Below are positions 10,962 through 22,970 of a stretch of DNA of 64,000 nt, piece after piece. This stretch comes from Asterias amurensis (lineage: Eukaryota > Echinodermata > Asteroidea > Forcipulatida > Asteriidae). Each line of letters opens with the position of its first letter. Positions within the stretch are counted from its first letter, which is position 1. The stretch is from contig NC_092665.1 of the NCBI RefSeq assembly GCF_032118995.1, positions 4,872,001 to 4,936,000 on the forward strand, written 5' to 3'. Below the pieces are notes generated by a model. The model made no database searches. It had not been told where the DNA came from and was given only the letters and a program-made list of their open reading frames with translations. The position numbers were made by a program, and so were the translations under genes.

Positions 10962-11236
10962 CTAAAGCTAACTTTGTTTATTAGTCCAGTTCATTTGAAA
11001 AAAAAAGTGATTTCAAAATAAAATGAACAACCACTTCATTTACCGATTTAGTTCATCAAACTTATAATTTAAATCGGTTAGTCAACTAATGTACCGTTTT
11101 ATCAAATCTAATACATTAAGGGCGTATACATAAAAAGTTCGGACCAACTGACATATAGCCAGCCCTCCCGGCTACAAAAACAACACTGCTATAAATGTTG
11201 TAATTGTTTGTTTTCCGTCTGTCTTTCAACTTACAG

Positions 11237-12046
11237 ATGAAGATTACTATAGCAGTGGCCATTGTTTTGGCTTTTATGCAAGTTCAGTTATTGGTGGCTA
11301 CAGCAGCAGTTTCACCTGATCCGGGAATGTCGTGTAACTCTTGCTGCCAGGGCCCAGCCGGTATACCGGGAATCCCTGGATCTAATGGGAACCATGGTCA
11401 AGGGATTGTAGGCCCTAGAGGTGATGCTGGCTCCCCTGGTGAGGTAGGTCAACCCGGGGCTAAAGGAGACAAGGGGTCAGATGGACTGGTTGGTGAGCCA
11501 GGCGCTAAAGGGGATCATGGACTGAAGGGAGATCAAGGAGTCGGTCAACCAGGGAAACAAGGACCTCAAGGTCTGCCTGGGATGAATGGTTTGAAGGGGG
11601 AGAGGGGTGAACCTGGACCAGCTGGACAGACCGGTGAAGCAGGTGAATGTAGTACGCGACGGTCCGCCTTCACTGCAGTGAGAAATAACGCCTTCAGTCC
11701 TCCATTCCCATGGGATCCTCTGATCTTTGAGGAGTTATTGTTTTCAGAGGAAGGGACTGATTTCAACTTGAATAACGGCACGTTTACGTGTAATGTGCCT
11801 GGGGTATACGTATTGATGTTCTCAGTCCTGAAATCATCAAGTGGGTCTTACCTATATGTCAAGCTGATGAAGAACGGTAACATCATTGTTACAGGGCATG
11901 TAAACGATGCAGGTTATCATCAAGTGAGCAACAGTGCAGTGATTCCCCTGCACCGTGGAGATCAAGTTCACTTAGCTGTACACGGTCTCGTACATAGCAC
12001 TAACCATCACACGTCTTTTACTGGATTCCTGTTGTACGAAATCTAA
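11237..12046 (+). CDS. C1q-domain collagen-like secreted protein 1
   Basis: Predicted 269-residue secreted protein of the C1q/TNF-like family. Residues 1-24 form a signal peptide (MKITIAVAIVLAFMQ start). A short CNSCC cysteine motif at 33-37 could link chains. Residues 39-138 are Gly-X-Y repeats with two short interruptions. Residues 139-269 are a C1q globular domain, with SAFTAVR near its start, FNLNNGTFTCNVPGVYV in the middle and TSFTGFLLYEI at the end. The ATG at 11,237 is chosen because it follows a polypyrimidine tract and CAG acceptor; the longer frame from 11,204 would run through that acceptor. Exon 1 is probably at 398-462. Such proteins usually trimerise and act as soluble pattern-recognition or complement-like factors; the ligand here is unknown. 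Paralogs: 39,913-40,725 and 50,471-50,932. Confidence 0.93.
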   Translation: MKITIAVAIVLAFMQVQLLVATAAVSPDPGMSCNSCCQGPAGIPGIPGSNGNHGQGIVGPRGDAGSPGEVGQPGAKGDKGSDGLVGEPGAKGDHGLKGDQGVGQPGKQGPQGLPGMNGLKGERGEPGPAGQTGEAGECSTRRSAFTAVRNNAFSPPFPWDPLIFEELLFSEEGTDFNLNNGTFTCNVPGVYVLMFSVLKSSSGSYLYVKLMKNGNIIVTGHVNDAGYHQVSNSAVIPLHRGDQVHLAVHGLVHSTNHHTSFTGFLLYEI

Positions 12047-13029
12047 ATCAAACATACAAACACACGGAAACGTTTTAATGTTTTAGACAACGCTTTATAA
12101 AAAGGGCGATTATATAGTGTTCCAAAATATAATAACCACTAGTTAATTGTCTTAAAATGGGGCAGTTTGTTTAGATAATGTTTTAATGCATAGGACAATT
12201 AATCTGATAAAAGACGTTATATTTTAAAGCGTGATTTTGCAAACGTGTTTATTGTTTTGTCACGTTAACAGTGCTTTAAATATCAGTGTATCCCTTTTGT
12301 TATAAAACTTTTGGGGAAATTGGTTATGTCTGCTTTTCAATGTCAGTTTACAAGGTGCTTTAATAAGTACTTGATGACGACTTTTAATCATTTGTTTGTT
12401 CCGAAAAAAAAAAAAAAATTAAAATTACTAAAAATAAAACACACAAAACTGGATATTTTAGTATGTAGTAAAGAAAAGCAAAGCAATTCACCTTCCTTGA
12501 TACAGACCGAGACAGCAAAAAACATAATTCATGATGGCCGCCTGTTTCGCCGGTCATTTTGTATTTCCAAATATTAAGTTGGTGACTATAGCTGCACCCT
12601 GTTCATGCAACGACATAGAAAAGTTTCACATAAAAACCGGTTACAGTTGTCATCTGTTGATACATTTGTTAATACTTATGAATTAAAACTATTGTGATCA
12701 AAAAGATACAGCGTTGTCAAGTTACCGGAAGACATTTGTATTGTGCCGTATTTTCGCGACCACGTCCCGATATAGTAAAGTATACAACTCTTCCTCGTAG
12801 TGTTGCGTTTGTTTGTTTTTTACACGAGAGAGCACTTGATTTTTAAATAATGCAGATGAAACGTTTCGGTATTCGTTTTGAACAAACCAATCTTGCTATA
12901 AAAAGGTATACCAACAAAACACACCATCATTTTGATCGTAACTTAATCTTTCGGAATACGAGCTACTTACACAATATTGCATTTCATCTTGATCCCCCTT
13001 ACTACAGAAAAGTGTCGCTGACAGTAAAA
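12047..13029. other. 3' flank of C1q-like gene 1
   Basis: Paralogous to the flanks after 40,725 and 50,932. The AATAAA about 50 bases after the stop in gene 2 is not kept here (the stretch reads TTTATAAAAAG). A poly-A run lies near 12,404-12,420. No gene seen. Confidence 0.45.
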
Positions 13030-13033
13030 TTAA

Positions 13034-13386
13034 AGACAGTGGACACTTTTGGTAATTTTCAAAGACTAGTCTTCTTACTTGGTGAATCTCCACATATCTG
13101 CATAAAATAACAAACCTGTGAAAATTTGAGCTCAACCGGTCGTCGAAGTTGCGAGATAATAATAACAGAAAAGACACCCTTTTCACTCGAGGTTGTGTGC
13201 TTTCAGATGCTTGATTTCGAGGCCTCAAATTCTAAACTTGAGGTCTCGAAATCTAATTCGTGGAAAATTGCTTCTTTCTCGACAACTACGTCACTTCAGA
13301 GGGAGCCGTTTCTTACAATGTTTTGTACTAGTTGAGGTTTTATGCTGATAATTATTTTGAGTAATTACCAATAGTGTCCACTGCCT
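13034..13386. mobile_element. TTAA-type MITE, block A only
   Basis: About 353 bp with ends AGACAGTGGACAC and GTGTCCACTGCCT, flanked by TTAA at 13,030-13,033 and 13,387-13,390. The paralogous positions near 41,805 and 51,890 lack it, giving empty sites. The centre has the family's palindromic TCGAGGCCTC / GAGGTCTCGA stretch. Non-coding. Confidence 0.9.
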
Positions 13387-15159
13387 TTAAACATTAACGT
13401 TACAGGCCGTCAAAAACACATTATTGGGGTTTGAATTAACATTAGAATACATAACATATTAATTGATACATATATTTAAAGTCACTTGGAAATATATATT
13501 TGTTTTTTTCAAACATAAGAATATATGCTCACGAACAATAAAACAATTTTTTGAATAATTTTTTGTCACGATTTATATGTTTAAAAAATATATAAAGTTG
13601 TTCGGGGGGCTGACTCCGCCTACCTCTTTTGTGACGTCAATCGAGGCAGAATTTGCCTGCAATGCGTATAGTAAACACACGTGCAAAGTACATTTACGTC
13701 CAAGTCGTGAGTTGGTACATTTCAAAAAGTATTTTTCTGCATTCAGCAGCAATACACCTGGTCGGCATTGCCAGTAAAAAAACAATATTTTTTAGCTGTT
13801 CCGACCTACCGTCGGAACAGGTATTGTTTCTGTCGAGATTTTTATTTTTTTTCTTATTCTTTGTTTCTGCCTAAAACCCATAGCATTTGTACACGTTTTT
13901 TTCTTTAAGCCTATTCTCCCAAACCATAATACGAAAGAGTGAGTTTATTATACCAAGTTGTAGCTAAGAACATAAGCTTTACTCTAAATGTAAAAAAAAA
14001 AAAAAAAAAAAAAATAATAATTAACCACGTAATCTTCATTTGAATATAACTGGATGCAGTCGCTCCATGTTATTGTTAAATATTCTCTTTGGTAAATGCC
14101 ATACAGTATGTACCTATCATGAGTTGTGACTTCTTGAGATGAGTCTACACACTTGAATATAACTGGATGCAGTCGCTTACATGTTATTGTTAAACATTCT
14201 CTATCATGAGTTGTAACTTCTTGAGAGGAGTCTACTCAAGTCTCTTTGTCTTGTTTTTCTACATACGTTCTGGACCACAGCGTAGTGTCTGTTTCGTCGT
14301 TTCCTAACCGAGTTCTGGACTAATATGCTTAGTACACGAAGGCTTAGGGTTTTCGTTTAACGAACGTGCGTACATAAAAGGGGTTTTTGACGACGACGAC
14401 ATACCATGGTGTCCACAGAATTACACCAAACTTAAACAGTTTGAATATAATGACAGTTGAAAGCTTCCCTTAAAATATTACTTGCTGTGGTGTTGTAGTT
14501 TTTGAGAAATTAGTGAACAAACTGTCAACGTATGACTGGGACCGAGTTGGTTTGGGACCGAGTTGAACGGGTTCGTTTCAGGCGACGAGCGTGGACGACG
14601 AAAATAGAACGCCTGGGATTTGGACTCATTTACGGGTGAAGTCACCTTGTTTGCGCCGGGGACCATTTGCCTAAACTAATTCAAGTATTTCGCTTTCTTT
14701 TCGGAAACTATACCATGACAAACAAAAACTCTTTGGCAGGAATACAAAAGCAGCGATTTTATTATGCTGACGTTTCTCTTGTGGTTGAGTGGGTCATTTG
14801 TATAGAGCTGCTTATAATAAAGCTTTCTGTGTTTTAAAAGCTATATGTTGTTTGGTCTGGTCCTGTGCCAATGACTTTTTTAAGGAAGAAACGCAGCGCT
14901 TACGTACTCAGGGAATTGTACTTACGCTAAGCGTAATTAACAGCTTAGCAGGGAATGTGTTATTGAGCGTCATAATTCGCAACAAAAAAATTACTACAGT
15001 GGACTAATTGTGCTCAATTCCTGTGAAACTGTCACTACAAAAACAGTGACTTAAAATTTTGATTTGCATTCACAGGACAACCGTGCTTTATAATTAGTTG
15101 TGCAAAAGTAGGCCGGGGCGACTAGTGTGCTTAAGTGTTAAAGTCGCGACTACAAATTA

Positions 15160-15576
15160 TTAGAGAGGTTTCGCAAGCGTGCGGATACAGATACAGATAC
15201 GGATATGATAACCGTAACTGTTCACATCAGCCATGTGTTGATTTTTGTTTCGCAAACTATAGGTATGTTTCACTTGAGTGTGCTCGCATTCATCATGGGT
15301 GTTTTTCTGACATACGTATGACCGATTAGAGACCCCATATTTTATACACTACATTTTCTCAAATTTTTGCTTGCAAATGACTGAACAAATTCTTTCTATA
15401 TCAAGCACGATGTGAAAGCTATTCCGTGGGAAATATTTTTGGAAATATAAGCTCCCGTATCCTGTACGAACGTATATGCAAAATACGATAGTTGCGGATA
15501 CGCGTCACTTGAACACACAAAGTGTCGACGTATCGATATCTGTATGTTTATCTGTACACTTGCGAAACCTCTCTAT
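15160..15576. mobile_element. MITE with TTAGAGAGGTTTCGCAAG ends
   Basis: Left TTAGAGAGGTTTCGCAAG and right CTTGCGAAACCTCTCTA are inverted and enclose about 417 bp with GGATACAGATACAG-like repeats inside. It is nested in the larger 13,486-17,730 element. A second member is at 24,511-25,008. Non-coding. Confidence 0.75.
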
Positions 15577-16265
15577 TATTTGAGTCGCGACTAGTGTTTT
15601 TCTCTACTCCATTATAATCATGCCCACACGTTGACTGCAAAACTAGTCCCGACTACCTGTTTAGTGAAACAGTTGTGTTGTTTACTACTAATCGCAACAT
15701 AATTAATATTGCGCTTGCATCACATTGCGGCACAAATCTTGAGAATCCGTAATGTATCTCGACAAGTGTCATAGTTGGGTTTGAGGTGCGACTAGTCGAG
15801 TAGTAAATTTCATTAGTCACCTAGGCCTATCATGATGGAAACTTGCAAACTGAAAAATCCTGTGCGAATGGGCCCAATATGCTCTGCTCTGGAAGCAAAT
15901 ATTCAGTGCTAAGCAGAAGCAGTGTTTTCTGCGCTTACGTCAAGCGAAATAGACTACTAAGCAGGGATTTATTCCGTTCTTCCAAGCTCGCACTTTGTAT
16001 TCCGTGCTTGCACAATAAGCAGAAAATGGTGATCGTAAGCGCAGAGTTTGGTGGCCGTTAAGAGTTAAGCGAAATCAAACATCAAACCACTGACCAAGTA
16101 CAAGGATGTTATCCTTAATGTAGTTTTTTTGTGACATGACATTGGACTCTTTAATTACTGCATTAAACTCAAGAAACCAACAAATCAAACAATCTTGAGT
16201 CAAATTCGTTTTATTTACATTAATTAAACTTTTAAATTGAACTTGTTGAGATAAACATTTCAACT

Positions 16266-16920
16266 GAACATTTGACTAGTAAAAACATCTCCTCTAGTAT
16301 ACAGACCACTCATATTACATACCGCCCTCTAGTGACAGTAAAACATATTTAATGGAAGACAACAATAGCAAAATTGTAAACGCTTTTTGTTTCAGCCTAT
16401 TCCCCTAAACAATAACTTGAAAAGAGTTATATCTTATATCAAATTAAAGACTAGGACCTAAGCTTAATTCCTCATGTAATTTTGTTTTTAAATTCTTGAT
16501 TAATTAACCACGTGACTCTCATTTGCATATTTAATTGGGAAATCTTTGTAACACCATATCTCAAGAAGTACCGGGCCGATTTTTAACCTGTTTTAAACTG
16601 AACATTTAACTAGAAAAAAGGAGATGTTGATAGTAAGACCACTCATCTTTTATACCGCCCTCTATTGACCAGTAAAACAATTAATGGAAGAAAACCAAAG
16701 CATAAAGTTTGTAAACGTTTTTTGTTTAAGCCTTATCTCCCAAACCATAATACGAAAGAGTGCGTTTATTATACCAAATTGAAGCTTAGAACATAGCTTT
16801 ACTTAAAATGTACTTTTTTTAATTCTTAATTAGTTAACCACATGACCCTCATTTGCATATTTAATTGGAAAATCTTTGTAGCACAAGATCTCAAGAAGTA
16901 CAGGGCCGATTCTTACCTTG
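16266..16920. repeat. Tandem repeat of about 340-350 bp
   Basis: Two consecutive diverged copies sharing CATTTGACTAG/CATTTAACTAG, ACCGCCCTCTA, TAAACGNTTTTTGTTT and CTCATTTGCATATTTAATTGG. A third, partial copy is near 13,895-14,060. Confidence 0.65.
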
Positions 16921-16959
16921 TTTGTAGTTAAAGACTCCTTGGGGATTGGAGATTAATTT

Positions 16960-17350
16960 GGAAAAACCGTGACCTCAAGTTGACCTCTACTTCCGGGTCA
17001 ACCGAAAGTAGAACCATATCTCAAGTACTATACAACCGATTTTCAAACTTTTTTTCAGTTTTAGACCCCTATGCATTAAAAATAAACTATGAAAAACCAT
17101 GACTCCAAGTTGACCTCTACTTCCTGGTCAACCGGAAGTGGGACCATCTCAACAACTACACAACCGATTATCAAACTTTTTTTTCAGTTATAGACTCCTT
17201 GGGCATTCAAGATTAGTTTGAAACAACTTTGACCCCATGTTGACCTCTACTTCCGGGTCATTGCAGATTAGTCTTTGGTAGCTGTGAGCCCATGTTGACC
17301 TTTACTTACGGGTCAACCGGGAAGTGTGACCTTATATCAAGAGCTACAAA
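16960..17350. repeat. Tandem repeat of about 120-130 bp (CTTCCGGGTCAACC)
   Basis: At least three consecutive diverged copies built on GTTGACCTCTACTTCCGGGT, CAACCGATTTTCAAAC and TTATAGACTCCTTGGG. Non-coding. Confidence 0.7.
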
Positions 17351-17730
17351 ACTTTTTTGAATCTTTTTTCAGTTATAGATTCCTTGGGCAATGAAGCACA
17401 TAATCCAAGCAAAACAACACGGAACAGCTTCGTGTTTGTTCACAAACACTTAATGTCTAGTTTTTTTTTTGTAAACGTACAAACTCACGACTGGTCCGTA
17501 CATGTACTTTGCAATTGTGTTTACTCTACGCATTACAGGCAAAGTCTGCCTCGATTGACGTCACGAACAACGCCCTCTCGGGTCGGGGTCTACTCTTAAA
17601 TTTGTAAATAACATAATAACTGATTTTTTAAACCTTAGTTAACTGTTCATTCACATTCCACTCATCAAAACACATATATTAGTGACAAAAGCTTTATTTT
17701 GGAAAAATACCACTTCCAGGTGACTTTAAA

Positions 17731-18466
17731 TAAATAAACTAATCTAAATAAACTAGTATCCATTGTACCAGAAGTTAAGATCTATGTCATAGTTTTATAA
17801 ATAGTCAGATGTCACTTGAGTGTTTTAAAAACATTGAAGGAATGAACATTGACGCCGTATCAGTTGATTGTTTTGGTTTTTGTGTTTTGAGTATTTTAAT
17901 GGATATTAAACTACAGTTTTTGGTTAATACAATTTACAATCTGATTTTTTTTTCCTGACACTGTTTTACTCTTTTTGTCAAAAGCTACAGCACCTCTGCA
18001 AGTAATAATTTAAGGGAAACTTAGCGTTATATCTTCAACCATTGCAAGTTTAATGAAAAACAGTGAACATCGTGTTTGTGTCATTCTACACAAAATATCC
18101 GAACCCTTAAGTTTGAAACCATCAGACTTAAGTTGCTGTGTCAAATAGTTCAGAGCACGCTTTTTTAAATGGCACAATGGTATAAACAACCGTTTGCCCC
18201 GCACAATTAAGTAAAGTTCAGCATAATTTTATTATAGTCTAATAATCTCGAATTCAACTTGCTCTCTTTTTATAGACCAGTAGTGACCCTCATGAATGAT
18301 ATAAGTTGTACAAGCTCATCAGCCCTTCCCAGTGATGCTAGATGAGACCGGTGGGGTCGAGCATATCGGTCCCAGTGCCTCATTCAAAAGCACATGGATT
18401 GACTGACTTACGCACCTGCGCATTGGACAAATAAACCCCTCTCCCTGTACACAACACAAACTATAT
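17731..18466. other. Paralogous flank, block A
   Basis: Matches about 43,000-43,350 in block B and 52,370-52,780 in block C (for example GAACATTGACGCCGTATCAG). It has no coding signal that survives in all three copies. Confidence 0.5.
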
Positions 18467-18832
18467 GGATGCGTTCGTTTAGGTTCCCTGGGTCGACCCT
18501 GGTGTGCTCATCCAACTGGCGTATTTTATTTTTTCCAGGACGAACGTGGACAGATAATTACCCCCACGTTCGTCCTGGAAAAGCGGGGCACTTGGGGCTT
18601 TAACGAGGTGCACTGACGTCACCACGAGAAGGGTCACGTGATGATGAGTATTTTTTCTCAGATAGAACGTGGGTAAATATCTGCACACGTTCGTCCTGGA
18701 AATAAAACAGGCGACTTTTCCCAGGACAAATGTGGGGTAATTATCTGCCCACGTTCGTCCTTGAAAAAATCAAAATACGCCATCCGGATGAGCACACCGG
18801 GGTCGACCCTGGAATACTAATCGAACGCACCA
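18467..18832. mobile_element. hAT-like MITE with TGCGTTCGTTTAG ends
   Basis: Left GATGCGTTCGTTTAGGTTCC and right TACTAATCGAACGCACC are inverted, followed inwards by paired GGGTCGACCCTGG and GAGCACACC. The centre contains repeated ACGTTCGTCCTGG / CCAGGACGAACGT hairpins. The GGGTGCGTTCG-type end resembles hAT termini; superfamily assignment is inference. Confidence 0.7.
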
Positions 18833-19260
18833 ACAGTTGCCTGACCATCTGACGTCACTCTTCGAGGCTCGTGACTAGGGACCTTTAGATTTAAGTGAAC
18901 GCATAAATCTTGTTATCCACTATTTTGCTTGTATTTAAAAGTAATAAATTTTATAACAAACAAATATATGTGTATAATTGAAAGAACGCTTTCGTTGCCC
19001 TATAAAATGAAGTTGTCCATAATGTATATCAAAATAACTGCATGAGGAATGGCGTGTAGAATTACATATAAAAGCTTCGTGCAGCAATGAGTGGGTAGAT
19101 GGCCTTTTATAATTAGCTTTCGATCCAAACTGGACCTTCTTGCGAGGCGGAAAAAAATACATTTCCTATTATAGACAATAGGGGGAATGGATTGAGGGAA
19201 GGATCCATAAAAACGGGAACATTATAGCCAGTCAAAGTTTCTATTAATTTGAAATACCAC
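18833..19260. other. Intergenic, nothing recognised
   Basis: AT-rich, with no exon or element boundary I can support. Confidence 0.3.
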
Positions 19261-19500
19261 TGGGCCCAATTTCATAGAGCTGCTAGGCACAACAATTTGT
19301 TTAGCATTACATTTCTGCCTTGATAAAAACAGGCTTACCAGCCACAGTTGCATATTGCTTGTTACGTAGTCAGCTGTTGCTTGCCTATACTGAAAACCAC
19401 GTGGACATTTTGTTGGTAGGCCTAATACTCTTTTATCAAGGAAGTCTTTTTTTTGCCAAGTGAAAGTTTTGTGCCGATCAGCTCTATGAAATTTGGCCCA
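19261..19500. mobile_element. MITE with TGGGCCCAATTTCATAGAGC ends
   Basis: Left TGGGCCCAATTTCATAGAGC and right GCTCTATGAAATTTGGCCCA are inverted and enclose 240 bp. Non-coding. Confidence 0.75.
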
Positions 19501-20759
19501 GGTGACTTTAACCTAAGATCGTGGATGTATATAGGGGCAGGCACTATGCTACGAACCCCAATAGGAGTATGAGTACAAATGATGGTCGTATGAAAGAATG
19601 GATTACTGGACCACAAAAGTGGGGTGTAATGCATTGTATGTATAGCAATGCAGGGAAACGTGAAAGGGTTGTATTAGAGAGCAATTTGCATGATGCAACT
19701 ATAATGGACAAATTAAAGAAAAACAAGATCAAAGGTAGGGTGTTTTCAAAACATGTATGGGGGGGGGGGCTTTGGAGAAAACGGGTTACCACATACCAAT
19801 GCAAATGGAGACAATTTTGTAGCCAGAGCCTATATATATTAAAACGTATTATTTTACACTTTATTTCAAAAAATAAATATACAAAATAAATTCTTTAGCT
19901 GAAGCAAAATGGAGGGTAATGGTAAGCTATTCAACACCAGTGTTTATGTTTGGTTCAAAGGGTTGGACTGTCTTGAGTTGGTGAATCCGGTGTGATTCTC
20001 TATGCTTGAGGTGTGTGTCATCACCCTTGCAAAGCTTATGTATAATTGTGTGGTTGAAAATTTATTATTTGTAAATATAAGTCAAAATTAATAATCGATG
20101 AATAATGAACTATGTGTTGTATAATGAATTATATGTAAATAATTGCGTTTAATAAATGTTTTACATTTGGCGCCCCATAGAGCCGCGACCCCAAAACTAT
20201 GGTTATGACGTCACTTGTAAAAGGTCCCTAATAACACCAGAGACCGACCTCCAAACCGGCGCGTACTTTCATCTTTGACCTATATTCATTTCACATAAAG
20301 ATACGCAGGCAAATTCTACACCAACATTACATGCAAGTTCATGCACATTGTATGTATAGTATACATACACCACACATGTGGACACATACCATGCGGGCGG
20401 CCAAAAGTAAGCTTTCCATATCTGTGTTTTGATTGGTCGACCGAGGTTACCTCAGACCAAATAAAACAAGCCCAGATACGGTAGCATTCACTGAATTTAT
20501 CCAATTTAAGACGTCTCTCCTTCGTAGACACCCTGAATCGAGAAACCGGCTTGGCCAGCGCTGAGGAACTACGCTCCTGCATGCTGGATTGGAACATCTG
20601 GAGAGAAATCACTGGGCAGGCTCGAGCTCCCACATGGCGCTCGACTTGATGTTGATTTATTCAATTACATCTTTGTATCCATTGAAATCACTGGATCTAA
20701 TTAGCAGGTACCTGTCTTCATCAACGCGGATAAAGACAGGGTCCCAGTCTGCAATCTAT
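19501..20759. other. Intergenic, weak repeat similarity to 62,336-62,590
   Basis: Mostly AT-rich DNA. Two patches (about 20,230-20,320 and 20,690-20,755) resemble 62,336-62,415 and 62,490-62,570: CCAAACCGGCGCGT, CATTTCACATAAAGATACGC and AATCACTGGATCT. A 10-base G run lies at about 19,761. No gene recognised. Confidence 0.35.
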
Positions 20760-20912
20760 GGGTGCGTTCGTTTAGATTCCCTATGTCGACCCCGGTCTGC
20801 CCCGGTACGTTCGAATAGCTTTAACGATTGTAAACGTCCAATAAGTTCTTGTCAGGGGCTCACCAGAGTGAGCACCGCGGGGTCGACCAAGGGAAGCTAA
20901 TCGAACGCACCC
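20760..20912. mobile_element. hAT-like MITE, short copy
   Basis: Left GGGTGCGTTCGTTTAG and right GCTAATCGAACGCACCC are inverted and enclose about 153 bp. It belongs to the family at 18,467-18,832 and shows the GTCGACCCCGG inner motif. Confidence 0.75.
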
Positions 20913-21658
20913 TATGTAGACGGCAAACTGTAAGAAAATATACGTAGAGGGCAATTTGGCTCTGTGGTGTTATTTATTGGGAATATTTACAAGGCGCCCT
21001 CTATGTATAAATTTATAAAAAAATGTACAATGTGAGGTGTGTACAGATCCAAACGTTGGTTGTGTGTGTGCTCGCGAACACCATTTTCTTGGAAACCAGG
21101 GGGATAAGAATTACAAAGCCCCCTTTGGCTTCTATTTACTACAAACGTAGTGTGCGGTGTTGTAACCGAGGCTACAATCCCCGCCTTATCTCTTTGGGCC
21201 CCTGCCCCCTTTCAATGTTGGTTCCGATTGCCGGTCCTCTGGGTTACATTCAACATTGAGATGGGGACGGACGGGGGCAGGGGAGACGATGTTTATTGTC
21301 AGTGGGAAGTGGACAGGGAATGGTTTTATATAACGTAGGAATTGGCATTTTGGCATTTTGGCTGGGACTGTAGGCCCCGTTGCCGGATGAACAAAACTCG
21401 TCTTATTTGACTGGCGACCGAACATGTTTTCTTAATACTTCCGAAAAACTGCATTCGGGTAACTTAACGGAGTTTACTTTTTGTTTCAAAACATAATAAA
21501 GCTGCAGTCTATACAAACAGTTAGATTTATCGAGAGATATCGCCCTTTGAAAACAGGGGAAGTAAATAAATAATAATAGAAACAGTCTTTCTTTAAATTC
21601 ATTGTATACTATTTTGCATACAAATGATATTTTGAAAGATATAGCTTTTAATTGTTCA
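20913..21658. other. Paralogous flank with deletion junction, block A
   Basis: From about 21,140 it matches 52,985-53,290 in block C and partly 43,350-43,500 in block B. Near 21,440 it jumps to sequence that lies at 56,818 in block C. About 3.5 kb, including the last two alkaline phosphatase exons, is therefore missing from block A. Confidence 0.6.
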
Positions 21659-22665
21659 AAGACACTGGCACTGTTGGTAATTGTCAAAGACAAACAAATA
21701 TCAAACGTCGAAGTTGCGAGATAATAATGAGAGAAAAACACCCTTGTCACACGAAGTTGTGTGCTTTTAGATGCTTAGTTTCTATACATCAAACTCTAAG
21801 TCTGAGGTCTAGAAATCAAATTCGTGAAAAATTACTTCTCGAAAACTACGTTACTTCAGAGGGAGCCGTTTCCCACAATGTTTTACACTATCAACAGCTC
21901 TCCATTACTCATTACCAAGTCAGGTTTTATGCTAATAATTATTTTGAGTAATTCCAATAACAATAACTGTACATAACATATTAATTAAAATTTTAAGTCT
22001 TAAGGACTTTACGAAAAGCAGACAGAGTATTAGATTCCCTAATGGCAGTTGGGAGATTGTTCCAAATCATGGGCCCAGCCACACTGACAGCCTTCTGACC
22101 TAAAACTTTGTTTGCTCGGGGAACATTCAAGCGAGTGATGTCAAGTGTGGACCGAAGAAATCGTGGAGGAGTGTAATGTGACAGTAAAGTGGTAATAATG
22201 AGGTGTAGATTTGTTAAAGCATAAAAACGAGAAGAGCAATCTTAAAATGGATTCGTTCTCTAATTGGTAGCCAATGAAGTTCCCTAAGTGATGGGGTAAT
22301 AATATGTTCTCTCAAGGGTGTGGAACATATTAAACGACCTGCACTATTTTGTAGTCTTTGAACTCTGTCCAATTCATATGACGTTGCACCAAATAAAAGG
22401 AGATTGACATAGTCAATACGAGAGAGGACTAAAGCTCTGACAACATGATGGAGAGTATCCTTATCCAGGTACCGTTTGATTCTCCTTAAGTTACGTAATT
22501 GAAACTTTATTGATTGGCAGATGCTGGAAACTTGCTTGATCATTGTCATATTATGATAATCAAATTTTATTTATAAGTTGCTGACAAAATCAGTAGGGTC
22601 AATCGATGTATCAGTTTTATTTTCATTGAGCTTAAGCTTGTTAGAAGTCATAGTGTCCACTGCCT
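21659..22665. mobile_element. TTAA-type MITE hosting a LINE fragment, block A
   Basis: The outer MITE starts near GACACTGGCACTGTTGG and ends ATAGTGTCCACTGCCTTTAA. Between its two ends, at about 21,960-22,648, lies a LINE tail. The same nesting is at about 57,026-58,149 in block C, so it predates the duplication. Confidence 0.8.
21960..22648 (-). mobile_element. LINE reverse-transcriptase tail, block A
   Basis: The minus-strand frame at 22,214-22,549 encodes the C-terminal part of a non-LTR reverse transcriptase, with LVLSRIDYVN, RVQRLQNSAGRLIC and LRELHWLPIRERIHFKI. The tail on the plus strand is AATAACAATAACTG-like. It is 5'-truncated. A Jockey/CR1-type clade is likely from these motifs but not certain. 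The block C copy at 57,332-58,137 is longer. Confidence 0.8.
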
Positions 22666-22970
22666 TTAAAGTTATATTTGTGGATGACACTTACCTCCTC
22701 TGCCGAGTATTGGACTACCACGATCAGCTGCTCCTCCTATAGAGAGTACATGGCTATGGTCGGCAGTTACAATAAATAAAGTCTCCATTTCGTAGGTCAT
22801 TGACATCGCCTTGGCTACAGCCTTATCCATTGCAATGGTATCATGCAGGGCGTTGTAGGCTAACCCGTCATGATGCGCATGGTCAATTCGGCCACCTTCG
22901 TGTTTCAAATCAAGATAGATTGAAATTTGATGACAAATCTGGTAGTGTGTCTTTTTCGTGAAGAATGTTC

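Larger units (their letters stand above)
13486..17730. mobile_element. 4.2-kb element with AAAGTCACYTGGA ends
   Basis: Left end TTAAAGTCACTTGGAAATAT and right end CCAGGTGACTTTAAA are inverted. Inverted arms of about 300 bp (13,486-13,790 and 17,400-17,730) both carry GACGTCAATCGAGGC in opposite orientation. The interior holds tandem repeats, not genes: a unit of about 350 bp at 16,270-16,920 (ACCGCCCTCTA, CCCAAACCATAATACGAAAG), a unit of about 130 bp at 16,960-17,350 (TTGACCTCTACTTCCGGGTC), a poly-A tract near 13,990 and another MITE at 15,160. The 571-bp relative at 42,011-42,581 has the same ends without this interior. No transposase frame is recognisable. Confidence 0.7.

Noticed and set aside
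11566-11781. Minus-strand open frame opposite C1q-like gene 1 (also 40,242-40,457)
   Set aside because: Antisense shadow of the collagen and C1q coding sequence. Conservation follows from the sense gene.
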